Below, piece by piece: positions 12,461-26,100 of a stretch of 64,000 nucleotides of DNA (position 1 is the first letter of the stretch; the number at the start of each line of letters is the position of its first letter). The notes under the pieces are model-generated. The model was not told the origin of the DNA, ran no database searches, and worked only from the letters and a program-made list of their open reading frames with translations. Location: assembly GCA_028551475.1 (NCBI GenBank), contig CM052361.1, positions 19,099,274 to 19,163,273 on the forward strand. Reading direction: 5' to 3'. A program made the translations under genes and the position numbers. This DNA comes from Casuarina equisetifolia. Its lineage: Eukaryota > Streptophyta > Magnoliopsida > Fagales > Casuarinaceae.

Positions 12461-14149
12461 ATGATCTATTTTCATTCAACTTGTACGTGTTTGGTGGTAA
12501 GGTGCAAGGCATTAATTGAACCAAGCTACTTCATGCTGAGATCTCGTTGGTTTGTCGGATTAGCTTTAACAGGTCCGATTTCACCATTTAAGCCTTATCT
12601 TCAAACCAATAATGGCGCCTTTTCGTCATCGCTGGACACTGCTCGAATAAGTTGGCACTGCTCCAAACTTGTAAAGATGCACCCCACCGTCAGGGACAAA
12701 CTTTGGGACAGGACGAAATGGTCTGGTTGGAGATCGACTCTTTACACAAGGATCCTCTGAACTAGATGCCCCACAGTTCATTTAATTCCACCAGATATAA
12801 GGTTTGCTCGGAACTTGGGTTTGTCCCCGCCAGTAAGAGCATGTGGATTACGAAAGGCTATTGGATCTTGTACCACAACCTGGATGAATTGCAGGAAGAG
12901 TAGGTCAACCTTTTAAGTACGGAATAATGTAAATACATAACATGTAAACCGAAAGTGGCTTATCATCCATTTAAAAGTCTGACATGACTTTTTATTTATT
13001 AATAGGACAATAAGTTGATATAGAACTTATTTGAAATTAAAGAAAAATGTTAAAATTTAAAATCATAAACGAAATCAAACTTGTAAGTTTAGTGAGCAGC
13101 GATAGCTTTCTCACCTTTTGTCGTCCCGACCAAGAATAAGAAAGAAAGAGATAAAGCGACAGAGAGGCGTTTAAGCGCTGTTGTTTCAAATGTCCATCAG
13201 GAACTCAACAGGTTAAGCTCTGTAGCATCAAGCATGGCCTTCATGCCGTCTTTAAATACGAGAACCGGAGGAGTCTCACTGCATCCGTCTTAAAAAATTT
13301 CAGGTGTTCTCTTATTTATTTTCTGATATAGTTGTATGATGAAAGCTACGTTTGTTTTCCTTATTATTGTATTTTGAACTCGACTGCCGCGCAGGGTCCT
13401 ACTCCCAACAGGAAGCCTTGTACTGGACCTCCTCTTCTTCTTCTTCTTTCTTTCTTCCTTTCCTTCTTTGTAAGATTATTTATCTCACCTGCAGTTTAGG
13501 TACCGTACATGATAGGAAAACACGTGTTAAGATTCCTTAGACAAGCGTACTAAGGTAGTCAACTCCTCGGACGATTACAAAGACAGTGCAAGTAAATAAA
13601 ATAAGCAAACTAGAAAAAAAGGGGGGGAAAGCTTCTTCTACCTGATCCTACTTTCTTCTTCGGACCGACACCTATGGCTGTTTCTCTGTCATCTCTCTTC
13701 TATTTATGGTAACACGATGATGCATCAAAATACCAATGTGTATAGACGAGCACATCAGCTTTCCTTAGACGGTTGAAGTCACTTTCCTTCTTTGTTGAGT
13801 CATTGTCGTTTTCTCTGTACTGGAAAAACTTCTTCAACGTCCATATCAGAGCCTTTCCACTCTCGACTTGTTCCAAATTGAGAAGTTTATTTTATTTTTT
13901 CTCAAAGGCGCAAATATGTATTGATGAGATTTTCGGCTTAGACTAAGAAGGTAGAGAGCCTTTATGGCTGCATCTCCAGTTGCCATACCTTTACTTTGCG
14001 CCTATTTGCTTCTGAATCACGGCAGCTTTATTCCAGCTGATTTACAGAAAGACTTGTTTTGTAGTCTTTAAGTATTTATGCACCTCCGTTCTTCTTAGTG
14101 CAGAGCAACTCTTGTAATTGTAGCTACGGCACATTCCTGGAATCTAGCC
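12461..14149 (+). promoter_or_regulatory. Upstream region of the CNGC15-like gene
   Basis: About 1.7 kb separates the copia scrap from the channel start codon. A 99-codon plus-strand open frame (12461-12760) shows no family resemblance and is probably chance. A pyrimidine-rich stretch at about 13427-13465 (CTT/CTTT repeats) and another near 13630-13700 are typical of plant 5' leaders and promoters. An A-run then G-run sits at 13613-13627. Transcription start and TATA box could not be fixed. Confidence 0.4.
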
Positions 14150-17100
14150 ATGGGTTACGGAAATTCAAGATCTGTGAGGTTCATTTTCTCCTCAGATTTC
14201 TACTGTCATTTCCTACGGAATGCCGGCATCGCTTGTTTATGCGAGCATTAGTTTCAAGTTTAGTAGGACTTCTTCTTTCTTCTTTAACATTATCTTTTTT
14301 ATTTTCAGATTTCAAGATGGTATTCGATCATCAGAGCTCCACTCACTCAATGGAAGCTGCGAGATTAAGCTTAAAGATAAGATTGATAAGACATGGACTG
14401 CAGAGTCCCACAACACGAAACCTGAGGAGGTGCTCAGGAAGACTGGAAAATCCTTGAAAGCTGAAATGCGATACAGAGTCTTTTCTGAGGAATTCGAGAA
14501 AGCTGGGAGGGAGATATTAGATCCTAGAGGGCATACGATTCGCCGATGGAACAAAATATTCTTATTAGCTTGCTTGTTTTCTTTGTCTCTGGACCCTTTG
14601 TTCTTTTACCTACCCGTTGTTCGGGATGAAGTGTGCATTGATATTGCATTACACCTTAAAGTGATACTTACAACTCTTCGGTCACTGGCGGATGTTTTTT
14701 ACATGGCTCATATTTACAATAGGTTTCGTACAGCTTATGTTGCGCCTTCTTCTCGTGTTTTTGGGAGAGGAGAACTTGTTGTAGATCCTTCAAAGATAGC
14801 CATAAGATATCTACGCAAGGGTTTCTGCATTGACCTACTAGCCGCCTTGCCCCTGCCTCAAGGAAGTTCCTGAATCCTGCTTGTAGAGGACCTTGCCATG
14901 GCACAATGATGCTACTCTATGTTGAACTACAGTTTTTTGTTTTTTTTTTCCCCATCCTCTCTTTGTTTCAGATGTTAATTTGGATTATTATCCCTAATCT
15001 TCCGGGTTCGACAACGAGAAACACCAAAAACGTGCTTCGATTCTTCATAATTTTTCAGTACCTCCCAAGACTATCTCTTATATTTCCTCTGTCATCACGA
15101 ATTGTCAAGGCCACTGGTCTTATGACAGAAACAGCTTGGGCAGGTGCTGCTTACAACCTGATGCTTTACATGCTGGCAAGCCACGTAAGTATAGAGAAGC
15201 CTGTTTTGCTTAAGAACTTTGTTGCAAATATAAGAGATGTGCTGCTTCTGCCTGAATTTCTTTGATATAAAAAAGAAAGGAATAGCCGTTCTGGAAGATG
15301 CATAATATTGTACCAAGAGCATACTCATCTAAGCCTGCAGAAATTTCTTTCTTGTTTTCTTTTCACATGGTTGACTTACACTCGAAGAACTTTTCCTTGT
15401 AAATATTTTGTTCTGTTTTTGCCCCTTTTTCCATCATTTCAGTTTATGCCCGAAACTCTGAACTAAGACCCCTGAGTGTTGTTTGCTACACGAAATTTAT
15501 TTCCCACAAGAGTTCTCCTGAAACTCTAAGAGCTATTGATTGGATTTTTAAGTGGTGGGAATATTGTTCAACACTTCGATGATAGTCCTCCTTTAATTTG
15601 TTTTTATTTCCTCTTTAGCTTGTGAAAAGAATGCCCAATATATTTGACTCTACCTATCTATTAGCACCTCAGACAGAGTCCAAAGGCGTTCCCTGAAATT
15701 TTAGCTTAGTGCTCAATGAGTTCCTGAGAAGATGGACAAAAGGACTTTAGAAAAATACCTTAAATCTTCCTTAAACCTAAGGCATGTTAACCGCTTGTAC
15801 ATAAATATTTGCAAACGATGAGTTCCAATCACTTTTATTCAAAAATGCAGCTGAGCTATTCCACTAATCTGTTCATGCATTTTCGGAAAAGGTTTTAGGA
15901 GCTTGCTGGTACCTACTATCAATTGAGCGACAAGAGGCATGCTGGAGAAGCGTCTGCAATATTGAGAATTCATATCCATACTGTCAATACGGATTCTTTG
16001 ATTGCGCCATGGTTGCAGATCCTGGTAGGAGCTCCTGGTTCAGGTCAAGCAACATCTCGTATCAATGCAGTCCCGATGGTGGCTTCTATCAGTTCGGTAT
16101 ATATGCCGATGCATTGATATCCAGTGTCACCACCTCACCATTCTTCAACAAGTACTTCTATTGTCTTTGGTGGGGGCTGAGGAGTTTAAGGTAAATATTT
16201 GTCAATTACTCCTTATTTGCTATGGACACTTTTATGAAGAAGAGGATAGGAGATTAGCAACTGCCATTCTTAGTAGCATTTAGAGCTAGTTTGATAATTA
16301 ACTAATGTAAAGTACAGATCTACCTCTTCCAATGTAAAGAAAATAACAGACTTTTCTTTTTTACTGTCAAACATGAGACCTTTGGGTCTCAGGCCCGTAG
16401 TAGCTGCACTGAGCTACACCGTGTGTGTATGAGAATAATAAGGACTTGCATCTAACTCTTCCAAAGTACTGGGAATATTGACGACTTAAATTCACCGTAA
16501 TGCTTGCTAGATTATCCGGCCTAAACTCCTTGCTTTACGTAATGGTTAGAAAGGATAACATGAAAAAAATATTAAAAAACATAAAAAGCATTCCATTGTA
16601 AGTTTTTGGTTTTACCTATCGTCTCTTTTTCATAGAAAAACATCTCAGAAAGAAGATCTTACAAATGACACTCATACCACCAGATGGTTGCCAAGTTCAA
16701 GTTCTAATTCTCTTTTTTCTTGTTTGCAACTGAAAAGAGCACCAGAGCTTCTCTGGTGGGGGAAAAAGAGAAGAAACATTTTCATTAACAAACTAATCAT
16801 TCCATCCCCCTATGTGGTAATATATTTGCACCTCCAACTTATTAGGAATCTTTTCTTTCTTTCTTAATCCTAATCCTTTTTAGTTGATATGTGCGAATTC
16901 ATGGTTGCAGTTCCTTGGGACAAAATCTTTCCACAAGCACTTACTTTGGAGAAATAATTTTTGCCATAATCATTGCAACTCTTGGGCTTGTTCTTTTTGG
17001 ACTACTTATTGGTAATATGCAGGTAAGTCCTGAGATCTCCGAATTCTTAATTGCTTTTTCCAGTTCGACAACTTTTAAGAATTTGAATGTGTGTTTAAAT

Positions 17101-20100
17101 TTTGCCCCGGGAAAAGGCTTGAAGAGCCTTAAGCTTCAACTAAGATAGTTCCTCCCCAAAATGTTAAGGTACACTGTCAAATTTTATCATAAACAAATAG
17201 TCACCAATTTGAGACTTCAACATCCAAATTGAAGATTTGAGAGTTTCTCCTTTTAGAGTGTGAAACCCCATATCGATGGAGTCATACACTATAATGGAAA
17301 GCAACCACAAAGATAGCATAATGAGGAAATGGGTTCAAGATTCAAGGGCATTTCATTTAGCAAAGCAAAGAGTACAATTACATAAAGATAAGCAAAAATC
17401 TTAAACACCCTGAATGGAAAAATACAAGCCTAGATATGCTTTATTTATACAAAAAACAAAAAAGAATCTTGGAACCATAAATTTGCTCAAAACCTATTGT
17501 TAAAGATAGATGTTGTTTCATAAGTGATGAAATTTTCCTACCTAATGTCTTAAGATTTTGGGATAGGTTTTCATACTTTAATATAATATCAAAGTTAAGG
17601 ATAGGCCTTTACTTCATAAATCCCCTAGCCTTAAAGTTGAACTTCTTTCGACACGTAGTACTTATGTGAACATATGTGTGAAGGGGAATATTAAAAGTGG
17701 GTATTGTTCTACATTGAAAGTAAGAGGATAGACCCTTAGTTTTATAAGTAATGAGATTTCCTTACCTAACGTCTTAAGATTTTGAGATGAGTTCTTACAC
17801 TTTAATATAATATCATAGCTAAGGATAAACCTTTGCTTTGTAATACCTCATGCCTCAAAGTTGGACTTTAGTCCATGTGTAGTGCTTATGTCAACATGCA
17901 TAAAAGAAGTTGTTAAAGGTGGGTGTTGTCTTACTTTGGAAGTATGAGGATGGTTTTTTAGTCTTATAAGTGATAAGATTTTCTCACCTAATGTCTTAAG
18001 GTTTTGAGATGGACTATCACATTATAATACCTACCTTCTATAGTTGTAAAATGATATGCTTTCCTTCATCATTCTTTACTCTTTTTCCAATAACTTCAAA
18101 GACAAGGATGGGCATTTCATGTAAGAAATTTATTCTCTTGATTTTTGTTATCTACTTGTTGTCTCCACATTTAGGTTTTAAAGTTTTTGATTGCCATATA
18201 CCCTCAATCTTAACCTTTACCCCTTTGGCCTTTGGGGCAACAATATTTCTTTCTTTAAACACTTAACGACTTTTTGTTGAAAAGATTAGTTTGTTGTTCT
18301 TGTTGTTGTAATGCTTCATTATGATATCTCCTTTCTTTCTAACTTTTCATAGAAAATGGTATTTATTGCAATGTGCTTGGTCCAAAATCAACAGGATTTT
18401 AGGCCACACATATGACTAACTTATTGTTAAATTTAATGATGGTTGCATTAGCTTGTCCAATACACATATTCTTGCCATATGTGTTCAAAAGTTGTTAAGA
18501 AAGTTACCACATACTCTGCTTTAGCTATGAGTAAAACCACAACTTTGTTGGACAAAGGTAACAAAATCAAACATTATCCATAACCTACTAGCTTGAAGTT
18601 CACATTAGGTTTAAAAGACAAGAAAAATTGTAAGGCCAACTTCTCATTTAGAATCAATGAAGTGCTAGTAGCTTCACATTGCAAGATGTTAACCTTTAGG
18701 CAATGACTTGGTGAATTAAGACTCACATAGAAAATTTCCTTAACCGTCTTGCTAAACTTCTTGTTATGGACATTCAAGAAGATTATGCCATTCATATATG
18801 TATCAAACAAGTAGTCAAAAGAATGCATACATCCAAACACAATAGATTTAAAAGGTTCAGACCAAGGTAATGTCTTATGTCCTTTGTAGTCTCTTCTTAT
18901 TAGGTTCTAATCAAATATGCATTTTATGGATTCTTTCATTAACTAAAATCTATGAAAGGGTCTCTTTCTAACAATTTGTCATCAAAGGGATTCTCTTTAT
19001 TTACCCATTAAGTTTCTAAAAAAGAATCCTAATTAGATACTACTAGAAGGACCTACTATAATAAGATGATAGGAATTCAAGCCAAATAATGCTAGAAGAA
19101 ACCTATTATAACAAGAAATTAACTCTTAATATCTAAAATTACCTAGATACATTTAATTGTGATATAATATTACAATCATACTTTTTGATCTAATTGTTTC
19201 GCTAGTCCTAAAACTTTTTCAAAAGATAACCGAGATCATTTATTTCAAATGCACCTAACATATTCATTTTTAACCTATATAACATTTCATTAGAGTCACC
19301 AATAAAAACATATCATTTACGTAGAAAGGTGTAATGAGAAATGCATAATTATTTTTGTTGACATATAATATGGACTTACTATAACTTTTAACAAAACAAT
19401 TTTCCATAGAATAGCTATCAATCTTGTTATAATAGGCCTTAAGGGCATGTTAATTCATATAGATCCTTATGCATTCTCAATCAATTATGATTTTCTCCTT
19501 TCACTTCAAAGACTTAAAGTTGTTTTACATAAATTTTCTTTTTAACCTTTCCATTAAGAAAAGAATATTTTCATATCAAACTGGTGCCTTTTTCATCAAC
19601 ATTAAGCAAATAAGGCTTTGTGCTTTAAGTTTTAATGTTATGTGACATCCTATCCTAACAACTATTACTATAGCTAGGCATGGATGAGTTAAGAAAAGGC
19701 CAATTTAGGCACTTATGCATAAAGACACCTATTTTGGACACATAATTTAAATTGTTTTTAGTTTATTGTGTAGTTGAGGGGATGGGGTGGGGGAAGGCAA
19801 AGAGCTGTATAAATAGGGGAAGGAATGATTGTAGAAATTAGCCTTTGAAAAAAAAATAACCTTGAGGATTTCTTGTTCTTCCTCTAATGAGAGCAAAGCT
19901 TTTATATTCCTCTAGTAAAATAACTTTATTGTCTGCAATGAACATTAATTAGCCTTCTCATGCTACATGCTTTTCTAATTAGACGCATAATAATATTTAC
20001 TTTATTGTCTACAATAATCATTAATTGGACTTCTCATGCTACATGCTTTTGTAATTTGACACATAATAATATGTAGTGGAGCAATGATCTAGCTACCAAG

Positions 20101-23100
20101 TGGGATGAAATACTAAAAGACTTGACTTAGATTAAAAAGGTGTTTGTAGAGAGTTTGGAAGCCATATGTAAGGATTTTATATCACAATTAGCCAACCACA
20201 AAGGGAATAAGAATAACAAAAGTGGGTTATAGCTAGAAATGGAGGAAAAACCACTTATCATCTTTAACTACCACTAATACAATGACTAGTAGACAAAAGA
20301 AGGACAAGTTTCCACTTTTTTGTTTTGACCATGTTCCAACTACAAACATACATATCAGCTACCAAGGATTGGCAAAAAGTAGACAAAAGGTGTTTGAGTA
20401 CAACCCAATGGATTACCACCACTTGAATCAATATAGCCTAGGAATGTTATGGTTGACTTTGATGATGAGCAAAGCTTAGTGAAAATACTTAACTTTGTGC
20501 TTTGCATATCAGTAAATCCAACCATGATAAGGGTTAGATTTGAATCTATTTCTAGAAACTCAACCAAGCATGAGGGAAAGGCTAGCAGTCACAAATTGGT
20601 TTTGAATTGCCCTTGAAAGAACTGTTTTCCAATTTCTTTGGTGCTCCATTTAGTGAGTTTGTTTTTAACCATTTTTGTTGACTATTAAAGGGTCATTAGT
20701 TATAGCTTTAAGCTTTGCCTGACTATTTGTAGAAACCCACTGCTAGAACTCAAGCATAGAGTTAAACCTAAAATTTAGGAGAATAAGGACCAAATGGAAA
20801 CAAAAGGCTTTCTAGAATTGTAAAGCCTTATATTAATAGAATGCCAACAAATGAGTGGGTAATGCTATGTACCTATGGCTTTCTAAAAGAGCTTATTCAA
20901 ATAGGTTTGAAGTAGAAAAGAAGATATTATAGTAGTTATTATGGAAGGTGTGTGTATCTTTGTTAGCTGTAATTTTCGCACATCCCATTCCTAGAAGGGG
21001 AATCGTATAAGCTTTTATGCCTTAGAAAAAGTATTAGTTTTTAATCCATGTCCTATTTGCTTTAAAGTATGAGAAGAGCAATCGAATATTGATTAAAAAT
21101 TTAGCTTCTTGGAATGATGATTGTGGGGTATGTGTTTGTAAGTCACATAAGTAGGCAATAAAGGTGGTTAAGGAAAGATACATGTTTTTAACCAAAGGAG
21201 GGATTCTTTATTGGATATCAAATTTGACAAGTTTAGAGTTCTAGTTATATTGGATAATTTTTCTATTAGGGTTATAACATATGAGATTTTGTACTAGGAA
21301 TTAGTAGGATTAAAGGAAAAAAAGGATACCTAATTGGATGATTTTGCCCTTGGTGATGATCCATAATTCCATAGAATGTTTATTAGGAATAGATTTCAAC
21401 CTTTTACAAATTATGAATCTTTAGTTTGAGTGACCTTGGAATCAAATTACTAGAGATAAATTCCCTTTTGCATTTAGTATTGATATGTGATAAATTAAGG
21501 TTAATGTTGTTGGCATTGTAGTATTAATATGAAAACTGATAAGGCCTTTAAGGAAGAAATTCATGAGTCCAAAAGCCTTACTAATGGTGAAGGATTACTA
21601 GGGAAAAAGTTGAAGATCAAAAAGGCAACTAAGGCCTTAAGGAATGAAAAAAAGTTGGTTGAAATGGTTTCGAAGGAGTTAATTATGGTGATTAAAAAAT
21701 TGAGAAGTGAAAACAAGAAGGTTGTGATGGAGAAAAGTAAGGTTGAAAGGGATAAGACTACATAAGAGGTAAAGATTGGTGAATTGGGGAAATAAGTGAA
21801 GGAATTAAATAAAATTGAGGAATCAAAGCTCAATATAAAGAGTGAAACTATTGAACTAAATATGAAGGTTGACTAACTAATCAATGCAAAATTTAATTTG
21901 CAAGAGTATTTTAGAGATGATAAAGATAGGAACAAGCATTTAGAGTATGGAGTTCATTGCTATAGTAATGCCTTTGGTTAAGTCATGCTTTAAAGAGATA
22001 GTGCAAAAGAGGGTTTTAGTGAGAAGAAAAAGTTGAAAACAGAGGCCCATGTGCCCATATATTCTAGCACAAAGAAGTTGCTAAGGGTAAACAAGAGCTA
22101 GTGTTTAACACGTTGTTTCACATTTCATGGTCAACAACAATGAGGTGTTAAGTTTAGTGAGTGGGAATCAAGATGTCTCATTATTGAGTGGAATGAGAGT
22201 TTTGAGACTTTTAACTATGCATTTAAGAGATTTGTAGCCATACAATAGGAAGAAATAATTAGCAAAAATGTGAGCATACAAGGCATGAATGTCATATGCA
22301 AAGCATTATGCCATGAACCTAAGGTGGAAAGTAAATTTGGGGTGGGGTCATCTAGGTTTGAATGTGATATAAAGTCTACATAGCCAAAGTATGTTCTATC
22401 TAAGTAGTGGTTTAAAGATCTCTTAGTCTTGAGGATTGATTTCTACTAAAGAATATTTTATGCCATAGGAAGAATGGATGTTTAATTCAATGACATTGCT
22501 TGATTATACTTCAAGATCACTAAAAGGCTTTAGAAGATGGAATCTAACAAGGACCAAACTAACTTTTGGCAGTGTATAAAATGAAAAAAAAATGATAATT
22601 ATGATTGTCAAAGATCTTTTTAAACTAAAGACGAGGATAGCTTTTTGGTTGGTAAGGGTTTCACTTAACAACTTGCTCATACCATTTGTGCAATTGCCGC
22701 ATCCAACTTAGCTTCATACTATACTCTTGCTACCATATGAATTTGGACTTTAGGAAGAATGGAGGCAAGTAATGCAACAAGGTTTAGGTCACCATTGCCT
22801 GTTAGTTTTCTTGCAAGTGACCATCTTTAAGCATAGCAAACTTTTCATGATCAATGGTGTCCTAGCAATTGAACCTATTCTTCTCGTAATTCATGAAGAA
22901 GTTCAATGAATAAACTTGCAAACTAATTGCAGGTCAATATCTCCTTTCAAACTCCTTGGCAAGGTATCTTTTAACAAATCTAATGATGATGAGCTTGAAA
23001 ATAGGATAATTTATGCTCTTCTAAGTTGGTACAACCATTGTAATAATGATGATTGTTGATGTTTCTTAGTAATTATTTAGACTTGTAATCCAATGTTTGA

Positions 23101-26100
23101 TGTTGATGCAATCCATCATGTTAGGGGATTCAAGTGACTTTGATACCATTTATTAGGAAAATTCAACAAAGCACATAACCATAGATAGATTGAATAGCTA
23201 ACTAAAAAAATGTAGACAAGCAAACATAATAAATTTAAGAGGTTTAAACCAAAATAATATCCCATATCCCATGTAGTTTGTTCTTACTAGATTTTCTCAT
23301 ATTTTCCTTTTCATCAAACATGCATCTCATGAATTTTCTCATTAACTAAAATTCATGAGAATAGTTTTCTCCAATAATTAGCCCTCAAGGGGACTCTCTT
23401 TACTTATCTTAATATGTTTCTCTATACTTCCTTTATTTATAGAAAAATTTTAAAAAAATCTTAGTTGGATACTACTAAAAAAACCTACTATGACAAGAGG
23501 ATAATCAAGTCTCACAATTACATAGGGACCCTTAATTATAATATAATATTATAATTATATCCTTTAACTTAATTGTTCTATCAATTTTATCAATTTCCCT
23601 TTTGGAATAATTTGGTCAGCATTTCTACATTATAGGAAAGTATAGAAAAATCTCTTCAAAATTTTAACTACACAACTATAATTTTTGGATAGAGAAAGAT
23701 TAAATAAACTCTCTTTAACCACAATGTTTTCATAAATAAAACAAGAGAAATTCTCTTCAATAGTTACAATCTTTTGAAAGAGAAAGACATGAAAAAAACC
23801 TTTTTAAAACAACCTTTCACCAACTATGCCGTCCTTGTCTCTTTTTAAACCACACTTTTCTCAAGTCATACCTTTTTAGGTACCTTCATTGTAACCTCTT
23901 TTAGGTTACATATCTCCTAGGATGTTTTTCTCTTAAGACATTTACACCATCATAGGCTTATTCCATCTAAGCATCTTTTCCATCATGAAATCACCAATAA
24001 AAGTAAAAATTATAGGACTTTCACAATAATTAAGGCCATTTTCCATTATTCACCTATCAAAGATTCTATCCCTCTTCTAGAATTATTGGTGCTTCTCTAA
24101 ATCAACCATTGGAGCCTCCCACACTTCATATGGATATCAATAATTGAAAAAATATGCAAATTTTTACATTATCATTTACAATAGAATTAGGATTATCACA
24201 AGCTCCCCTTTAATCATTAATCCATCACCAAAAGTGCTCCACCTTCAAACGTTAATATCTCTATTGTTCTTTATCATTTGATGACATAACTTGAACCAAA
24301 CAATTCATACTACTAAGAACAATTTGATTGGTCTAATTTCAAATTCGACAACTTTGAAAATACTGATTATCTCCAAAATTTCATGTTCTTCTATGAAAAT
24401 CTCCAATTTGACTCACAAATGTTCATATTTGGACAAAGAGACACATATTTGTGCTTTATAGACTTAATCTACTACTTCAACAATATATTCATATTGATTT
24501 ACATTGATATCATTTAAAGATCAAACCGAATCTAAAGAAAAAGAAAATCTCACCCTAAAACACATCAATTTGTTTCTTTAATTGCATTCATCATGTTTGA
24601 TATGTTATTTATGATTCTAATCTTTCATGCACATTGCACCACTTTTTAGGAAAATTCAACAAAGCATATAGCACATCAATCACATATAGATAGAATACAA
24701 AATCATAAGAATGCACACATGCAAAAGCAATAGATTTAAAGGTTCAAACTAACATAATATCCTACAACACCTATAGTTTTTTCTCATTAGATTTTACATA
24801 CTTTTTCTCTCATCAAACATGCATCTCAAAAGTCTATAGAAGGGTTCTTTCCAATAATTAGCTCCAAATGGGACTCTTTCTACTTGTGCTACTAGGTTTC
24901 TGTATATTTCTTCCATTTATATAAAAATCCTAAAAAAAAAAATCATAACTAGATACTACTAGGAAAACCTACTAAAACAAAAAGATAAAAATCCTAGCCA
25001 GATACTACTAAGAAAATTTATTACAACAAGAGGATAAATCCTAGTTTTATAATTATATAAAGACCCTTAATTATATTAAAATCATACCTTTTAACTTAAT
25101 TGTCTCATCAATCCTAGCACATTGAATATTGGTGACTTTTCTATAGTGAATTGAAGAGGATGACAATGAGCATTGTTGGTCTATGCAAGGGCAATTGATT
25201 TCTTTAGAATCATTAGACTACTAAAAGATGAACGTTTGAGATCTTTCACCTTGCTCCCAAGAAAGAGACGTTTATGCCATCTACTATGATGCTTATGTTG
25301 AGGACCTCCAAAGGAAGCTACTTGGAAAAAGATTTATGGGCCTACAGAATATTTTGGAGCCAGTTTTGATACCCAAGCAAGGACTAAAAAATATGATTCG
25401 AAGGTCATGAAGTAGTGCTTTCTTAAGCTCAACCTTAAGGAGAAGGTTGTATAAGGGGGAACGAATTTTACATGATGTCCCATCTCAATTACTATAATCA
25501 TGGTAATGAGGCGTGGACGAGTATAGAAGGCCAGTATGGGCACTTATGGACAAAGACACCTATTTCGGATACGCAATGCAAATTAGTTCAACTTTACTGT
25601 GTAGTGGGGGGAAAAGTGGCATCAAGCACAGAGTTATATGAATTGGGGAAGGGCTGAACGCAGGAAAGGAGCTTTTCAAAAATGGGAAAACTTTAAGGAG
25701 GTTTTATTCTCCATTTAATGAGAACAGAGGTTTTGTTTCCCTCTGATGAAATAACTTCATTGTCCAAAATGAGCATACAATGAGTCTTCTCAAGAGCCAA
25801 TTACATGCTTTTCTAATAGGGACATAACATTTAACTATCATTTAATCCAAATGTCCCTGATTTTGTGATTTCTTCTTCCATGACCAGACTCTAAGATATG
25901 TGAGTAAAACTCCTCCTTGTCCTCGCGCTTCTTCCATATAGGTTTGATTATTAAGAATTTCTAGAAGCTTTGAGATGCCATAGTTTGACATTATTAAATA
26001 TTTTTTATAACTTATTATACTGGTAGACATATCTCCACTCCATAACTATCCGATTTGAAGAGTGGAGGATCAAGAAAACAGATACAGAACAATGGGTGCA

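Larger units (their letters stand above)
19641..25829 (+). mobile_element. Decayed LTR retrotransposon in CNGC15 intron 5, same strand as the gene
   Basis: Related terminal blocks at 19641-20068 and 25473-25829 share GGCACTTATG-ATAAAGACACCTAT, GTGTAGT-GGGG, AGAGTTATA/AGCTGTATAAA, a CTC-TTTAATGAGA block and ATAACTT-ATTGTC...ACATGCTTTTCTAAT. A polypurine tract (AAGGGGGAA, 25454-25462) lies about ten bases before the right LTR, which fixes plus orientation. The interior holds stop-riddled sequence, including a Lys/Glu-rich coiled-coil-like open frame at 21529-21765, and a later insertion at 23149-25119. No reverse transcriptase was found, so class is uncertain (Ty3-like by LTR style). No target-site duplication was seen. 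Confidence 0.68.

Noticed and set aside
12461-12760. 99-codon plus-strand open frame upstream of CNGC15
   Set aside because: No family resemblance, no splice context, and low-complexity transposon debris on its left; kept as upstream DNA.
24190-24210. A second polypurine tract/LTR start (minus strand AAAGGGGAG then TGTGATAATCC)
   Set aside because: The shared LTR blocks end near 23592 and 25119, and a better polypurine tract lies at 23593-23602; this one has no matching LTR pair.
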